The translations under genes and the position numbers were made by a program. Shown here one piece after another: positions 45,800 through 57,576 of a stretch of DNA of 64,000 bases. Location: positions 50,349,013 to 50,413,012 of the forward strand of contig OZ024794.1 in the NCBI GenBank assembly GCA_964017045.1. Direction: 5' to 3'. Position 1 is the stretch's first letter. Every line of letters starts with the position of its first letter. Below the pieces are notes generated by a model. The model had not been told where the DNA came from and did no database searches. It saw only the letters and a list, made by a program, of their open reading frames with translations. The DNA is from Omphiscola glabra (taxonomy: Eukaryota; Mollusca; Gastropoda; Lymnaeidae).

Positions 45800-46560
45800 T
45801 ATATACTAGCGACAACCCGACATGCGTTGCATGCCACTCAATGAAAAAAGTGTTTGTGTTTTAATTAAGATTCAAAGTAATTTTAAATAGAAAATATTTA
45901 TTGTTTTTTTCCGTCTGCTGTGTACACAAATAAATTAGACATTTGTTTCGACGCGTGAGCAGGCAACATATAGCTGCCCACGTGAGAAGCATGTATTTTC
46001 AAAATTTAGTCCACACACTTGTAGCGATTGATCCATCCACGCAGTAGCTCTGTTTTAAATTATATTTAGATAGCTCAAATATTTATTATTTTTAAAATAA
46101 GACCCCCAGCCCCAAACGCTAAATTTTAAAATGGTTGTACTTATGTTACACACAAACTGAAATGTCGTTTGTATTTGATTGATTTCTTGCCACCCATGCA
46201 ATAGCACTGATTGAAATTATATTTGTATAGCTCATATAAGAAAAAAATAATTTGGGGCTCCGGCCCGAAAAAGAATATTTCAAAATGGATAAGCTAATTC
46301 AGAAACCTTTGGTGCGCACAACAACTTACCAACGTTTTATCGCAATCGGAAGAATGGTATAGGAACGCATACGAAAATTATATTTAGCTCATAAAAGGGG
46401 GGAAAAAAGAATTTAGGTCCCCGGTCCCAAAACGGAATATTGTAAAATGTGTGTAATAATTCAGAAACATTTGCATTTTTTTTACAATTCACAAAATTTT
46501 CATCACTTTGGATTAATGGTATAGAAGCACATACGGGATATACTTATACATGTATAGATA
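45800..46560 (-). mobile_element. Relative of the 10.2-11.3 kb interspersed element
   Basis: On the minus strand it ends with GGCATGCAACGCATGTCGGG, TTGTCGCTAG and contains TTTTATCGCAATCGGAAGAA-type and GGTCCCCGG-type boxes spaced as in the 10.2-kb copy. Both termini abut AT-rich simple sequence. Confidence 0.6.
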
Positions 46561-46606
46561 TAGTTTACCGAATTAAGATAACTTTTTTGCAATTATTCAA
46601 GGATGA

Positions 46607-47250
46607 TCTGTCTGTCTGTCTCTCTGTCTGTCTCTCTGTCTTCTCTCTGTCATTCTGTCTTCTCTCTGTCATTCTGTCTGTCTCTCTATCTGTCTGTCTC
46701 TCTGTCTGTCTCTCTGTCTCTGTCTGTCTCTATGTCTCTCTCTGTCGCTCTGTCTGTCTCTCTTTCTCTCTGTCTGTCTCTCTCTGTTTCTCTGCCGGTC
46801 CATATGTCTCTCTGTCTGTCTGTCTCTCTGTTTGTCTCTCAAGCTGTCTCTCAGTCTGTCTCACTGTCAGTCTCTGTCTCTCTGTCATTATGCCTGTCTC
46901 TCTGTATGTCTCCCAGTCTATCTCTCTGTCTGTCAGTCTCTCTGTCCGTCTCTCTGTCTGTATCTCTTTCTGTATCTCTGTCTCTCTGTTTGTTTCTCTG
47001 TCTCTCTTTCTGTCGCTCCTTCTGTCTGACTGCCTGTCTGTATGTCTGTCTGTCTGTTTATCTCTCTATCTACCTATCTATATATCATCTACCTATCTAC
47101 CTATTTACCATCTACATGCCTGCCTGCCTACCTACCTACCTTCCCACCTGCCTACCTACCTACCTGCCTACATGCCTACCTACCTACCTAAAGCTACCTC
47201 ACTACCTACCTACCTATCTACCTAACTATCTACCTATCCAGCTACTATCT
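46607..47250 (+). repeat. TCTG/TCTC then CTAC mosaic microsatellite
   Basis: Mirror image of 30862-31640, including the same order of CTGT-rich, CTAC-rich and CTATC segments. The CLSVSL and LPTYLP open frames are artefacts. Confidence 0.95.
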
Positions 47251-47251
47251 A

Positions 47252-47401
47252 CAGACCTGTTTACCCTCAAAATCTTACAATCGTACAATATCACAAAATC
47301 GTTCAATACATTATCTTAATAGTAAAAAAACACAGTATATATAATATATACACCTCAAAATCGTACATTGTACGCCAAAATCGTAAGAGTAAACAGGTCT
47401 G
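47252..47401. mobile_element. 150-bp MITE with ends CAGACCTGTTTAC, second copy
   Basis: Perfect 13-bp inverted termini CAGACCTGTTTAC / GTAAACAGGTCTG, with flanking TATCTA on both sides inside CTAC/CTAT microsatellite. It is inverted relative to the copy at 30705-30859, together with its surroundings. Confidence 0.78.
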
Positions 47402-47650
47402 TATCTATCTACCCATCTTTCTATCTATCTACCTATCTCCCTCCCTACCTACCTACATATCTATCTACCCACGTATCTACCTACCAACCTACCTTTCTTT
47501 CTACCTACCTACCTACCTATCTATCCATCCATCCATTCATCCTCTCACCCACTCGTCTATCTATCTTTTATCTACATCTCTATCTATCTATCATCTATCT
47601 GTGTATCTGTCTGTCTGTCTTTCTGTCTATCTCTCTATCTACAAAAATCT
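47402..47650 (+). repeat. CTAC/CTAT/TCTG microsatellite tail
   Basis: Continuation of the mosaic downstream of the MITE; corresponds to 30645-30704 in the inverted locus but is longer. Confidence 0.9.
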
Positions 47651-47654
47651 CTAT

Positions 47655-48845
47655 ATTTAAAATTAAATTTTCACTTGTGTAAAGTGATTGTGTTTTGATA
47701 TCCATGAGTAAGTAAATGTAAATATATTTATGTTTTGTTAAAGTCACTGATTTTCTTAATTGGTTAACATATGTTCATTTGTAAAATGAGAATATAGCTT
47801 CTTTTTTTACAACTAAAATGTCATTGGATTGAAAGATATTGGCATCCAAGTAAAAATGCATGAACTCTATTTCCTACCATCGATATAAATGTATCGAAGA
47901 AGGTTAATTATTGATCAAATTTATTCTGATGCTTATCTTGTGCTGCATTGGGCAAAATAAATGTATAGTGTACTCCCCGCCCACAGAGTTTTAAAAAAAT
48001 AAATAAATCATCCACTGGATTGTAGCCCCCTTATATACGCAATTTTTTTTATATATATAATATGCTTTATTATTATCTAGATCAGTGATAAGTGCATTAA
48101 AAATGCTAATTGGCTATTTATTTTTACTGCACTAATTTAATTAAACGGCATATTCTTATTAAAATTATTTTTAAATGTAGAGTTTTTACTACTTTATAAA
48201 TTTCATCAAAGTTTATTTTTGGAATTAATAAAAAGTACAAACTTATTAAATGTTAAAAATACAAAGCTAAATTAGTATTTAAGTTTAGCAATTTAAAAAG
48301 AAATCAATGCTATTAAATAATTTTACTTATAAGAAGGGGAATGTACATCATCAGTTTTGTATTGCTCTTTTATTAAATCAGATAACTTTTAGCTTTGTCT
48401 AAATAGGCAATTCTAACTATTATGTCATTTGCGTGATTATTTAGAACAAATTAATTTTAATTTTATTTCGCCTTATTGACAACGCGCTAAAGAACGCACT
48501 AACAACAACTGATGTTTAGGTTTTCCCGATGAATGTGATTACTGTGTATTTCTTTGATCATATTTTTTCTATTTAATTTTTTTTTCACAACTTTCAAACG
48601 CATATAAAATGCTTAAGATAGTTCCTTAGTTGTTTCTTTATATGTATTTTTAATTTATAATATTAATACTTAAACCTTTGCTAAAATAAAAGCGGAAATA
48701 TAATATTTTTTGCGCATGTAAATTTATTCGATTTCCGTAAAATAATAGAAAATAACTATGATTGTTTTTAAGTGTCCGAACGTATCAAAATATTTTCGGG
48801 TTTTAAGCGTTATGTCCCCATAGCTCATTCTTATATAACATATTT
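47655..48845 (+). mobile_element. AT-rich element family, copy D (uninterrupted)
   Basis: Same landmarks as copy A without the LINE: TTTTCACTTGTGTAAAGTGA, AAATCATCCACTGGATTGTA, GATCAGTGATAAGTGCATTA and ATAGCTCATTCTTATATAA. It supplies the empty-site sequence for the LINE insertions in the other copies. Confidence 0.6.
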
Positions 48846-48849
48846 CGAT

Positions 48850-50100
48850 CACATATAATTTCGTAGTTTATTAGTTCGGTATATTTTATGTGACTGTTTG
48901 CACGACCTCGTTCATCTTAGCGATCATGACAAAACATGCTCGTTAATTTCACGAGATGTACTTTATCATGTGCAAATTAGAACATTTTTAGTTTAGTGAT
49001 TTTTTTTTTTTTTGTGTGGGGGCGTCAGTGTAATTAACGTAACAATCCTGCCATCGCACTATGCTTCAATATCGTGAGTGCTTTCTTGATTCCCTTGTGT
49101 CCTTGCAATAATTATCGTTTTTTAATCGTGTCTTTAAGACCACAGCCAAGTAAATGTTTACTTATTTTATTTGTTTCGTTTTTTTTTTAATTTTTTTTGT
49201 TTTTGTTTTTTGAAATGGTGTTAAAATTTAGCTTTCTTCCCGTATAGCACCATCAAACGCCTTACAATCAGTTTTAAACAATCATATCGGCTCAAAAATA
49301 GTATCGATGTTCTCTTATATATATATACACGGCTTATTTTTATAAATGTATTAAATTGCCGCTAAAAGACTGGACTACTTAAAAGTATAATATGGTGATA
49401 AGGGGAGAGACTGCAAAGAGATTAGCAAAATTGTTTGGCTGCCCTCTCGGACACTACTTCTCAGCTAAGTGCTATTTTTTTAAAATTGTATTCTTTTTTT
49501 ATATTGTTTGTTCGCCGACGAAGGCTTCCTGCCGACGCGTTCGTTGTTTTGTTGCGTTCCTTTTTTCAGGTTTGACCTTACTTTGTTTTACTCATATCCT
49601 ATTTAAAGTTATAAAGAGGAGTTATTAAAAATACTTGATCAACACTATAAAAATTATTTGCAGGAATCTTTGCATGACCAGAGTAACTTTTCTTGTTACC
49701 GAGCAACGCTAGCATACATTTATTACGCACTTGAAATATAAAAGGAAGCATAAAGTAATTTTTAAAAAGTACTTACGTGTACTGATACAAATTATTTCAC
49801 TTCCATTACATTTGATTTACATTTAAAAGACATTGTACTCTTACTCTTACCCGCAGAACAACAACAAAAGCACGGGAGCAGCACTGATATTTATTTGAGA
49901 TTTGTCCCACTAAAACAATAAGACTAACTTCATAATTACTTTACGCTAGAGTGCTCTGAGCTTGAGGACGAAAAAAACGTAGCAGAAGAAAATGAGTCCG
50001 TCTGACTTACTTTTTTCTTTCCTGGGCGTCTGGACGTCTGGGCATCTGGGCATCTGGACGTCTGGCCGTCGATGAAGCTCACAAATAAGTAACAAGTAAC
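48850..50100. other. Unannotated AT-rich sequence
   Basis: T-rich runs at 48994-49013 and 49178-49215. A small ACGTCTGG/GCATCTGG repeat is at 50022-50064. No gene was seen. Confidence 0.5.
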
Positions 50101-50104
50101 AGAA

Positions 50105-50430
50105 GATTCTCACCTTATCCCACCCTATACCACACAACACTTTATTCAACCTTATCCACTCTATCTCGTTCTATCCCTTCTTAAGCAAACCCTATCCCAC
50201 CCAATCACACCTCATTCCACCTTAAACCACATTAACCCACCATTTACCACCCTTCCCACCATATCCCACCAAATCACACCTAATTACACCTTAACCCACA
50301 CAAACCCCCCGTATCTTACCCTATCTCCCCTATCACATCGCATTCCACCGTAACCCCCTTATCTCCCCCTAACCTACATCACCCAAACCCTACCACACCC
50401 CCATCCCGTCTTATCTAACCCTACTCACTC
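50105..50430. repeat. Degenerate CCCACCTTATC-like low-complexity tract
   Basis: Loosely repeated CCTTATCCCACCCTA-type phrases without a fixed period. C/A/T-only composition over about 300 bp. Confidence 0.7.
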
Positions 50431-50858
50431 ATACATTATTTTAACATCATACATTAAAAGCCTCGTTACTATTTATAGTAGCATGTTCTATCTAGTATTC
50501 TATTAACATGACAAGAATGAGAGAATGTAAGAGTTCCTCCAACCGTCATTTAAATTGACATGTCCTTTGAGTTACCTTTTGTTTCTTAGCTTCTTTGTAT
50601 TCTATTTTTTTTCCTCTATAAACTGAACGAGAAACGAATAAGAAGGTTCCACAGTGCCTCTTCCCCTTTGTTGCATTTGTGTTTATCTCCGACTAGGGTT
50701 TTAACAAAGTCGAATGCACTTTATTGCTAGCTCATGGATTTATTCTCAAATTGTATGTCTTTTTGCATGCACTATTAAGCCCCTTAAATAATATAAAAGG
50801 CCATCTCACAAAGATACATAAATTTAATGCTAAGTTTGAGTGAGCCAATAATCTAAAC

Positions 50859-50960
50859 CAGGGTTTTCAAAGTGGGCGGTACCGCCCCCCCCCCCCCCGG
50901 TGGCGATGGGGTGGGTTTCACAAGGGAGGTGCGCTGAAAGGCCTTGGGAAATTTTTTAAG
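50859..50960 (+). mobile_element. Possible hAT left end
   Basis: CAGGGTTTTCAAAGTGGGCG followed by a C run resembles hAT 5' termini (CAGgGgTtcTCAAA.TG.GG). No inverted partner or target duplication was found, so it may be a solo or truncated end. Confidence 0.4.
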
Positions 50961-51185
50961 TGGCGCTATGGCCATCAAAGGGAGACAACAGGTATTATTA
51001 ATAAGAATTATATATCTTCTATGGAAGTTTAGGCCCCCCATCTTATATGGTTTTGATTGTCGGTGACAAAGAAGAGTCGATGACAATTATATGTTTTACC
51101 ACACGAAGAAGAGAACAAGAAAAAACATATCCTTCAGCTTTGATGCAGATGTACCGGCGTTCATCAACAATACGCTTAAAGTTTG

Positions 51186-51530
51186 TTGGGCACTGTGAGC
51201 TGTCAAGAGTAGGACACTGTGAGCTGTAAATAGTAGGACACTGTGAGCTGTAAAAAGTAGGACACTTTGAGCTGTAAATAGTAGGACACTGTGAGCTGTC
51301 AAAAGTAGGGCACTGTGAGCTGTCAATAGTAGGACACTATGAGCTGTCAATAGATGACACTGTAAGCTGTCAATAAAAGGACACTATGAGCTGTCAATAG
51401 TAGGACACTGTCAGCTGTCAATAGTAGGACACTATGAGCTGTCAATAGATGACACTGTAAGCTGTCAATAAAAGGACACTATACTCTGTCAATCGTAGGA
51501 CACTGTCAGCTGTCAATAGTAGGACTAGTA
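51186..51530. repeat. 24-bp minisatellite, about 14 copies
   Basis: The unit is GTAGGACACTGTGAGCTGTC AATA. A larger block (AGATGACACTGTAAGCTGTC ... AAAAGGACACTATG) is itself duplicated at 51351 and 51446. Confidence 0.92.
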
Positions 51531-51696
51531 TTTTTTTAATGGGTTTTACAAATGATCCGCAGATTAATAAGCATGATTTGATAATGCTTTTCATTTCAAC
51601 TAAAACAAAAAACAGTGGGATGGCAATCATCAAATGATATAACATTGTTTTTTAAGTTGATAAATCGGAAACGTTGCTTACTGTCAGTTTTGGATT

Positions 51697-51913
51697 AAAC
51701 CTACCAACATTTAGTGAGCTTCTACCTTCATAGACACAACAATATTTAGTGAGCTTCTACCTTTATAGACACAACAATATTTAGTGAGCTTCTACCTTCA
51801 TAGACACAACAATATTTAGTGAGCTTCTACATTCATAGACACAACAATATTTAGTGAGCTTCTACCTTCATAGACACAACAATATTTAGTGAGCTTCTAC
51901 CTTCATAGACACA
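51697..51913. repeat. 35-bp minisatellite, about 6 copies
   Basis: The unit is TTTAGTGAGCTTCTACCTTC ATAGACACAACAATA, nearly homogeneous. Confidence 0.94.
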
Positions 51914-52289
51914 AGAATGAGAATATCGAGATGAGATGTACAGCATAGTAAAATGAGCGGAGATGGCATTTCTATTGGATGAAAAAACTTTTAAGAAAAT
52001 GAATCTTTGCCTAACGTTATCGTATTTTTTATATTTTTTTGTTGCAATTCCACTAGAATTTTTTTTTTTTTTTGTATTTGATGGCGCAACAGTGTCCAGT
52101 GTCTATTTTATTCTTTGTTTCATTTATAGCTAACATCTGGTAGCTAAATATTTAAGAGCCCTTAAATTACAGCAGTTAATTACATACTAAACACGTTCAA
52201 AATGATTGACTATTCCTGACTCTCTGTGATGAAAGCCATGTTGTATAAATTGCTGATGTTTACCTACGTTCGTTGGCACAAACGCATAT

Positions 52290-52630
52290 TATGGCGCTGA
52301 CTCCACAGACATCACACATGTCGATAGTTCTGATGCTGCTGACTCCAGAGACATCACACATGTCGATGGTTCTGATGGTGCTGACTCCACAGACATCACA
52401 CATGTCGATGGTTCTGATGGTGCTGACTCCACAGACATCACACATGTCGATGGTTCTGATGGTGCTGACTCCACAGACATCACACATGTCGATGGTTCTG
52501 ATGGTGCTGACTCCACAGACATCACACATGTCGATGGTTCTGATCGTGCTGACTCCACAGACATCACACATGTCGATGGTTCTGACTCCAGAGACATCAC
52601 ACGCGATATTGCTTCTCATGGTGTTGACTC
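52290..52630. repeat. 42-bp minisatellite, interrupted by a transposon
   Basis: About eight units of GCTGACTCCACAGACATCAC ACATGTCGATGGTTCTGATG G. The unit length is a multiple of three, so frames stay open on both strands. A further unit (GGTTCTGACTCCAAAGACATC) reappears at 56064-56100, on the other side of a 3.4-kb insertion. Confidence 0.92.
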
Positions 52631-54030
52631 CAAAGTAGAGACCGACCGAATTTCGGCTTCGATTTCGGTGCCAAAAGTGGCAATATGATCACTTTCGGCC
52701 TAGTTTCTGTTTCCTAGTTAACTTTCGATTTAATTTCGGTTTCGGCCGAAAGTGAGTGAGACTTTCGACCACCTGGGGAAAGTGACTGAGGATATCGGTC
52801 ATCTACCAGATGTCAGACTGTCTGTCTGTCTCTAGGCCGACAATCTGATATTCATTATTGCTCGACGTCTTGCTGTCATCGTATGTTAAATGATTAATAA
52901 TAATCTGCGAAAACTGCCCAGAGCTGCATGATGACCAACTTGTCCAACATTTCCAAAAAATTGCATTTCAATTAGTCCTAGACAAACCTAGACAAATGTA
53001 AACAATTTTGTGGAAGAAAAACGAATGGAAAAATAATATTTATATCATGATTTTTGTTTTATTTTCTTTCCCAAAAATTTAATTTGGAGCCCTGGGTTTA
53101 TTCAACTTCTTCATTCATTTGTAATATTCATTTTGATTTATCATGATCATGCTCATCAATGTTGTCATAGGCAAAGGTTAATAATATTGAATAATCCTAG
53201 GGAATGGTAATTTTTCCATTTATATATAACTTTTATTTAAGTTATTATTATTTCTTTTAATAAGGAAACTTAGGCCTTTTTCAAGAAATTCATTTCTTGA
53301 AGTTCATCATTATCATGCTCATAGACATTGCTATTGAAGACATAACACGCGTGTGCATGTATCACGGGTTTCTATTGTAATTATGTAGTAGGCCTACTGC
53401 TGACCTGTTTAATTTTATGATATTGGCGACCAATTTAGATGTCTTTTGCGATTCTCCGTCGAGACCTGTCAGAGCAACAATTTTAAGAGACCAAGTTTTT
53501 AAAAAAATTCCTAACCAATGGGGGTGGGGGGTGGGGAGGTTGATCTCCGAACGAAATAATTACGTCACCAGCACGGAAAGACTAGTGTTTTGGTACTAGG
53601 CTACATATTAATACAGCGATATCATGCCAGCTATTTATGCAGACATAAAGCATTAGTATGACGATAACCGCGAAACTTTTGTGGTGACATTTTTATAGCA
53701 TTAATAACGAATAATCATGTGACAATTTGCTCTATTAGAGCCACAATAAATATTGTAGGTATGCGTTCTAGGTTGTAATTATATTATAGAAGCAAAGGGC
53801 TCTCCATTGTCTATTTTGCATGAATTTTGCCCCCGCTCCAACTTTTCTCCTACCATACTAATTAAAAAAACATTTTAAATAAATTTAAATTACTTTTAAA
53901 TTAAAATGGTAAAAATCCAAGGTATTCATTAGATCAGTGGTCTCAAACTCAAATCATCCGGGGGGGGGGGGGGGCGGGGGCGGGGGGCGCAGGAAGTAGC
54001 GTCTGATTGAGACAGCGCCGCATCAATTAT

Positions 54031-54093
54031 TCAACAAAAAAAGCGATTACGAATTCAATAAAGTACATCTGTCACAATTTGCTCAACTTTTAT

Positions 54094-54141
<48 letters not shown>

Positions 54142-54272
54142 GAGCAAATTGTAACAGATGTACTTTATTGAATTCGTAATCGCTTTTTTTTTTTTTTTTT
54201 TTTTCAACAAAAAAAGCGATTACGAATTCAATAAAGTACATCTGTCACAATTTGCTCAACTTTTATCAAAAA
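54031..54272. repeat. Three alternating-orientation copies of a ~50-bp segment with A/T tracts
   Basis: AAGCGATTACGAATTCAATA, AAGTACATCTGTCACAATTT, GCTCAACTT occurs forward at 54041-54090, inverted at 54139-54186 and forward again at 54213-54262, separated by about 44 A and about 20 T residues. A long hairpin is possible, as is a sequencing or assembly artefact. Confidence 0.88.
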
Positions 54273-54299
54273 CAAATACAAACATTTAGGGTTCTCAAG

Positions 54300-55190
54300 A
54301 GCTAGGCTTCACTTTCTTCCTCCTACTCCTTGTTGCCACAGACCTGGCATCGTATCTTCTTACACAGCTGAGAAACATTCGACTTGAGTAAGGAAGCGAA
54401 TGTGACGTGCAGAATAACTTGAAGATGCTCATCAGTAAGTTTGGCCCTGAACTTTTACTTGTTAAAAGTTCATAGTGGAAAAAGAGCTTTTCCCTCAGAT
54501 AGGTACTCCTAAAAAGTCATGTGATCCGCTTGAACAACCTGGAAATCTCAGGGAAAGTGGAAGGCAATGCTCTCATAAATTGTCCAAGCTTATCTGTTTT
54601 TCCATTCACCTCCATGAACTTAGAATTGCACTGAAGATTATTCAGCTTCATGTGAGGGGCAAACAAGTAGAAAGAGTCAGCAAAAAGCTGAAAAGTGGCG
54701 GTGTGTGTTTTGAAGTCTAAAAAAATGTGATCAAATTATTCCTGTAGCTTTGAAATGGCATCAGTATACTTAGAGCCACTACTACGTTACTGAATGGTGT
54801 ACCCGAGTCCATGAGTACTTTGTCTGTTGGGAAATGGCACCAGTTTCTCTAAGAAACATGACACACGTTTTATGCAGAATGCCCTGACATTGTCATAGGC
54901 AACACTGACAAGCTACCCGTGGTCTTGTAACTTCTTTTTGAGTACATTCAGCTCCTGTGTAATGTCAACAAGAAAAGCCAAGTCCATGAGCCATTTGGGA
55001 TCAATTAGTACAGGAACAACTCCACCATCCTTCTCCATGAAGGCTTTATATAATAAAACTTGTTCAAACAGTAGGCAGGAGCAGGCAATATATAGAAATG
55101 GATGCAAAGGAAGAAGCTATAGTAGGGTGAATGAATTTATCTTTTTTTATCATACAAAAGTCCTTTTTGACTAACCCATTTTGAAAGTGA
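54300..55190 (-). pseudogene. hAT transposase relic inside the 53.9-55.8 kb element
   Basis: On the minus strand, DPKWLMDLAFLVDITQELNV LKKKLQDHG is the W..DLAFLvDIT.hLN.LN..LQG block of GTF2IRD2/ZBED-type hAT transposases. Neighbouring stretches carry further short fragments, such as a segment around AHMKLNNLQ, interrupted by stops. Confidence 0.75.
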
Positions 55191-55385
55191 CTAAGCTGAC
55201 ATACCCGGATATTCCCTCACTTGTAAACATTAGCGGCAATTTTAATAGGGATTCTTTGATACTGTATCCGATTGCTACGATTTGCACAATTATGGTTGTG
55301 CATTACCCCCCCCCCCCCCCATTATAGAAACATAACAAAAATCAGATTTAGACCAGTCGGTGAGATTCGGCTGACATCGTCACGG

Positions 55386-55688
55386 AGGTTCACATTATAG
55401 AGGGTCGCATTAGAGAGGGTCACATTATAGATGGTCACATTATAGATGGTCACATTATAGATGGTCACATTATAGATGGTCACATTATAGATGGTCACAT
55501 TATAGATGGTCACATTATAGATGGTCACATTATAGATGGTCACATTATAGAAGGTCACATTATAGATGGTCACATTATAGATGGTCACATTATAGATGGT
55601 CACATTATAGATGGTCACATTATAGAGGGTCACATTATAGAGGGTCGCATTAGAGAGGGTCACATTATAGATGGTCACATTATAGATA
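55386..55688. repeat. 15-bp minisatellite, about 20 copies
   Basis: The unit is CACATTATAGATGGT. A block with the variants GAGGGTCGCATTAGAGAGGG occurs at both ends of the array, suggesting duplication of a larger block. It lies within the hAT element. Confidence 0.94.
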
Positions 55689-56282
55689 TAAGACTGGGGA
55701 AAACGCATGGGCCGCTTTAACACTAAATTTTGCTTTCATGTAGCGGTCCGCAAAATATCTTCTTGCGGGTCAAAAATGGCCCGCGGGCCGCGAGTTTGAG
55801 ACCCCTGCATTAGATGTTTATTTATTAATATTCATGATGATCTCATTTTTAAAAAAGAATGTAAATATTGATACTTTCCCCCATCATTTTCGATGTGTGC
55901 AGAATGTATGCGTGAACGAATGTCGAAATATCTAAATATTTCAGTTTCGGCTTCGGTTTCGACCGAAAGTCTCGTTAATCTTTACGTTTCAGCTTCGGTT
56001 TCGGCCGAAAGTCTCTTTAAGCTTTCAGTTTTGGCATCGGTTTCGGGTCTCATGCGTATCAAGGTTCTGACTCCAAAGACATCACATGGGACGTTGCAGT
56101 CTCAATGAAATGTGCAGCTCCAGTAGAATGAGGGCGACCTGATACATATCAAACTGTGTTGCTTACTTTGAAATAAAACCATTACTCCATCACATTAATC
56201 ACATTAAGGAAAATTATAGAAAAAGAACGTTCGAAGTCTAAGACTCTCTCTAAATAGTCATAGTACTAAGGTATCTCTTAAT

Positions 56283-57035
56283 TAACTAACACACACATTC
56301 TGGTGAAGGTCTGAGATTCCTCTCTTAAGACCCCGGATAGTAAATTGGCTACCAGCTCCATCTGCTGAGCTGAGCCATACAACATTTTCCTCACGTAGGG
56401 TTCCCAAACCGCCCTGGCTTCCCCCGGGAAATCTAGTGAGGGATATTCGGTCACCAGGTGCGCTAGTGTCTCCGGGGCCAGGCTGCAATGCCAGCAGGTA
56501 GGATCCTTGTTGTTATCTAGCCGCCAGAATTATGTGCCTATGAGGCTATATTCAGTGCGCATTAGCGTCACTAAGCTCTGCTGTTTGCGGCCTAACCCCC
56601 CACCATGGGTCTTGTTAGCTAGGGGTGGGCAAATTTGAAAAGACGCCTCTTGCGGTCGTATTGTCCGCCCACAGCCTGTACCACTCCGTCCTAAAATGAT
56701 CTGCCAGCCAGTTCTTTATTCCCAAATAATTAATTGGTACTTCTGGCTGAGGCTGGGCAGCCCCGGTTTTCGCCAGAGGGTCCTCTTTCTCATTGCCACT
56801 GACGTTGACGTGGTCTGGGATCCTTGCCTCTAATTTCGCCGATTTTGCACACGTCATCAAAGATAACGTCAACTGGGTGCCTGATACCCTGTCTCTTACC
56901 CAAGATCTCGAGAGCAGATCTTGAGTCCGAGAACACGATCACATCGAGCCCCGAAAGCTCTTTTTCTTTCAGTGTGGCGCGTCTCTAGGGCCCTGTGTAT
57001 AGCCTCAAGCTCCGCATCAAAGTTTCATGCTGCAG
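56283..57035 (-). pseudogene. LINE ORF2 C-terminus with RNase H domain (decayed)
   Basis: On the minus strand, FDAELEAIHRALETRHTERK is the aELeAi..AL helix of retrotransposon RNase H. It is followed, after frameshifts, by DHVNVSGNEKEDPLAKTGAA (the WvpgH.gi.GNE.AD.lAk.ga block), FRTEWYRLWADNTTARGVFS and a Cys-rich tail. This places it in an RNase H-bearing LINE group (I/Jockey-like). Several frame breaks are visible. Confidence 0.8.
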
Positions 57036-57336
57036 TACCGCTTAATTAAATCATTCGGCTTTTAATTGTATTTTTTGAATGCCAAACATTTTGTATTTTG
57101 ATTAAATGTTCAATTAAATGTTACATTTGTACATGCAATTGTGAAATTTGTGAAAAAAAGGGTCCTTAAAAGCCTTCTAATTGGCGTCACAATAAGCACT
57201 GGGAAGGCAACTTTAAAGGGGGGGGGGTAGAATTTTTTTTTTATAATTACTGATCTCAACAAATGATTTAAATTTCGAGCTCCTCTATAATCATGACAAT
57301 CGGAATGCATCTCCTTTTGTCCAATAGACGAATGTG

Positions 57337-57501
57337 CAGTGGCGTAGCAAGATGTGTGGAGGGGGGTTCGCCCCGGGGGTCCCTTTTTTCCCTAATATTG
57401 AGTGGTGGCACTTTTGAACAACTGCGGAGTTTCTTCGTGGAAATGGGCGGCAAAAATCTTGACCAGTCCCCTGGTCAGCACTATCCCTAGCTACACCACT
57501 G
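57337..57501. mobile_element. 165-bp hAT-like MITE (older relative of 36530-36718)
   Basis: Ends CAGTGGCGTAGCAAGATGTG and inverted CAGTGGTGTAGCTAGGGATA. The flanking 8-mers (CGAATGTG and CGTACGTT) share only part of their bases, so any target duplication has decayed. Confidence 0.7.
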
Positions 57502-57576
57502 CGTACGTTGTCACATAAAAGAACTTCCTTGATCCAATTTTTTTATTTCAAGTTAAATCCAACCACACGTCCCTAA

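Larger units (their letters stand above)
53935..55807 (-). mobile_element. hAT element with perfect 8-bp target duplication
   Basis: Termini CAGTGGTCTCAAACTC and inverted CAGGGGTCTCAAACTC (15 of 16 bases) are flanked by CATTAGAT at 53927-53934 and 55808-55815. Subterminal CCGCGGGCCG is typical. Inside are transposase remnants on the minus strand (54300-55190), a three-copy alternating inverted repeat with a long A tract (54031-54272), and a 15-bp minisatellite. It is nonautonomous in its present state. Confidence 0.92.
52636..56058. mobile_element. Element with CCGAAA-rich inverted ends, inserted in the 42-bp array
   Basis: Left end AGAGACCGACCGAATTTCGG with repeated TTTCGGTTTCGGCCGAAAGT. 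The right end has the same TTTCGGCTTCGGTTTCG, CCGAAAGTCTC motifs and finishes ATCGGTTTCGGGTCTC. Array sequence lies on both sides, which defines the insertion. The class is likely hAT-like but no coding region of its own was recognised. A separate hAT sits inside it. Confidence 0.6.

Noticed and set aside
46449..47319. Open frames of 238-258 codons ending in PTYLPTYL
   Set aside because: Frames through the TCTG/CTAC mosaic; the flanking non-repeat codons show no domain.
48850..50100. Small ORFs at 49392-49628 and 49946-50149
   Set aside because: No motif, no splice context and AT-driven composition; chance frames.
52260..52638. Possible repetitive protein (CDVCGVSTIRTIDM / TSHMSMVLMVLTPQ)
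   Set aside because: The 42-bp period is a multiple of three, so both strands stay open by geometry; no start, splice or domain evidence.
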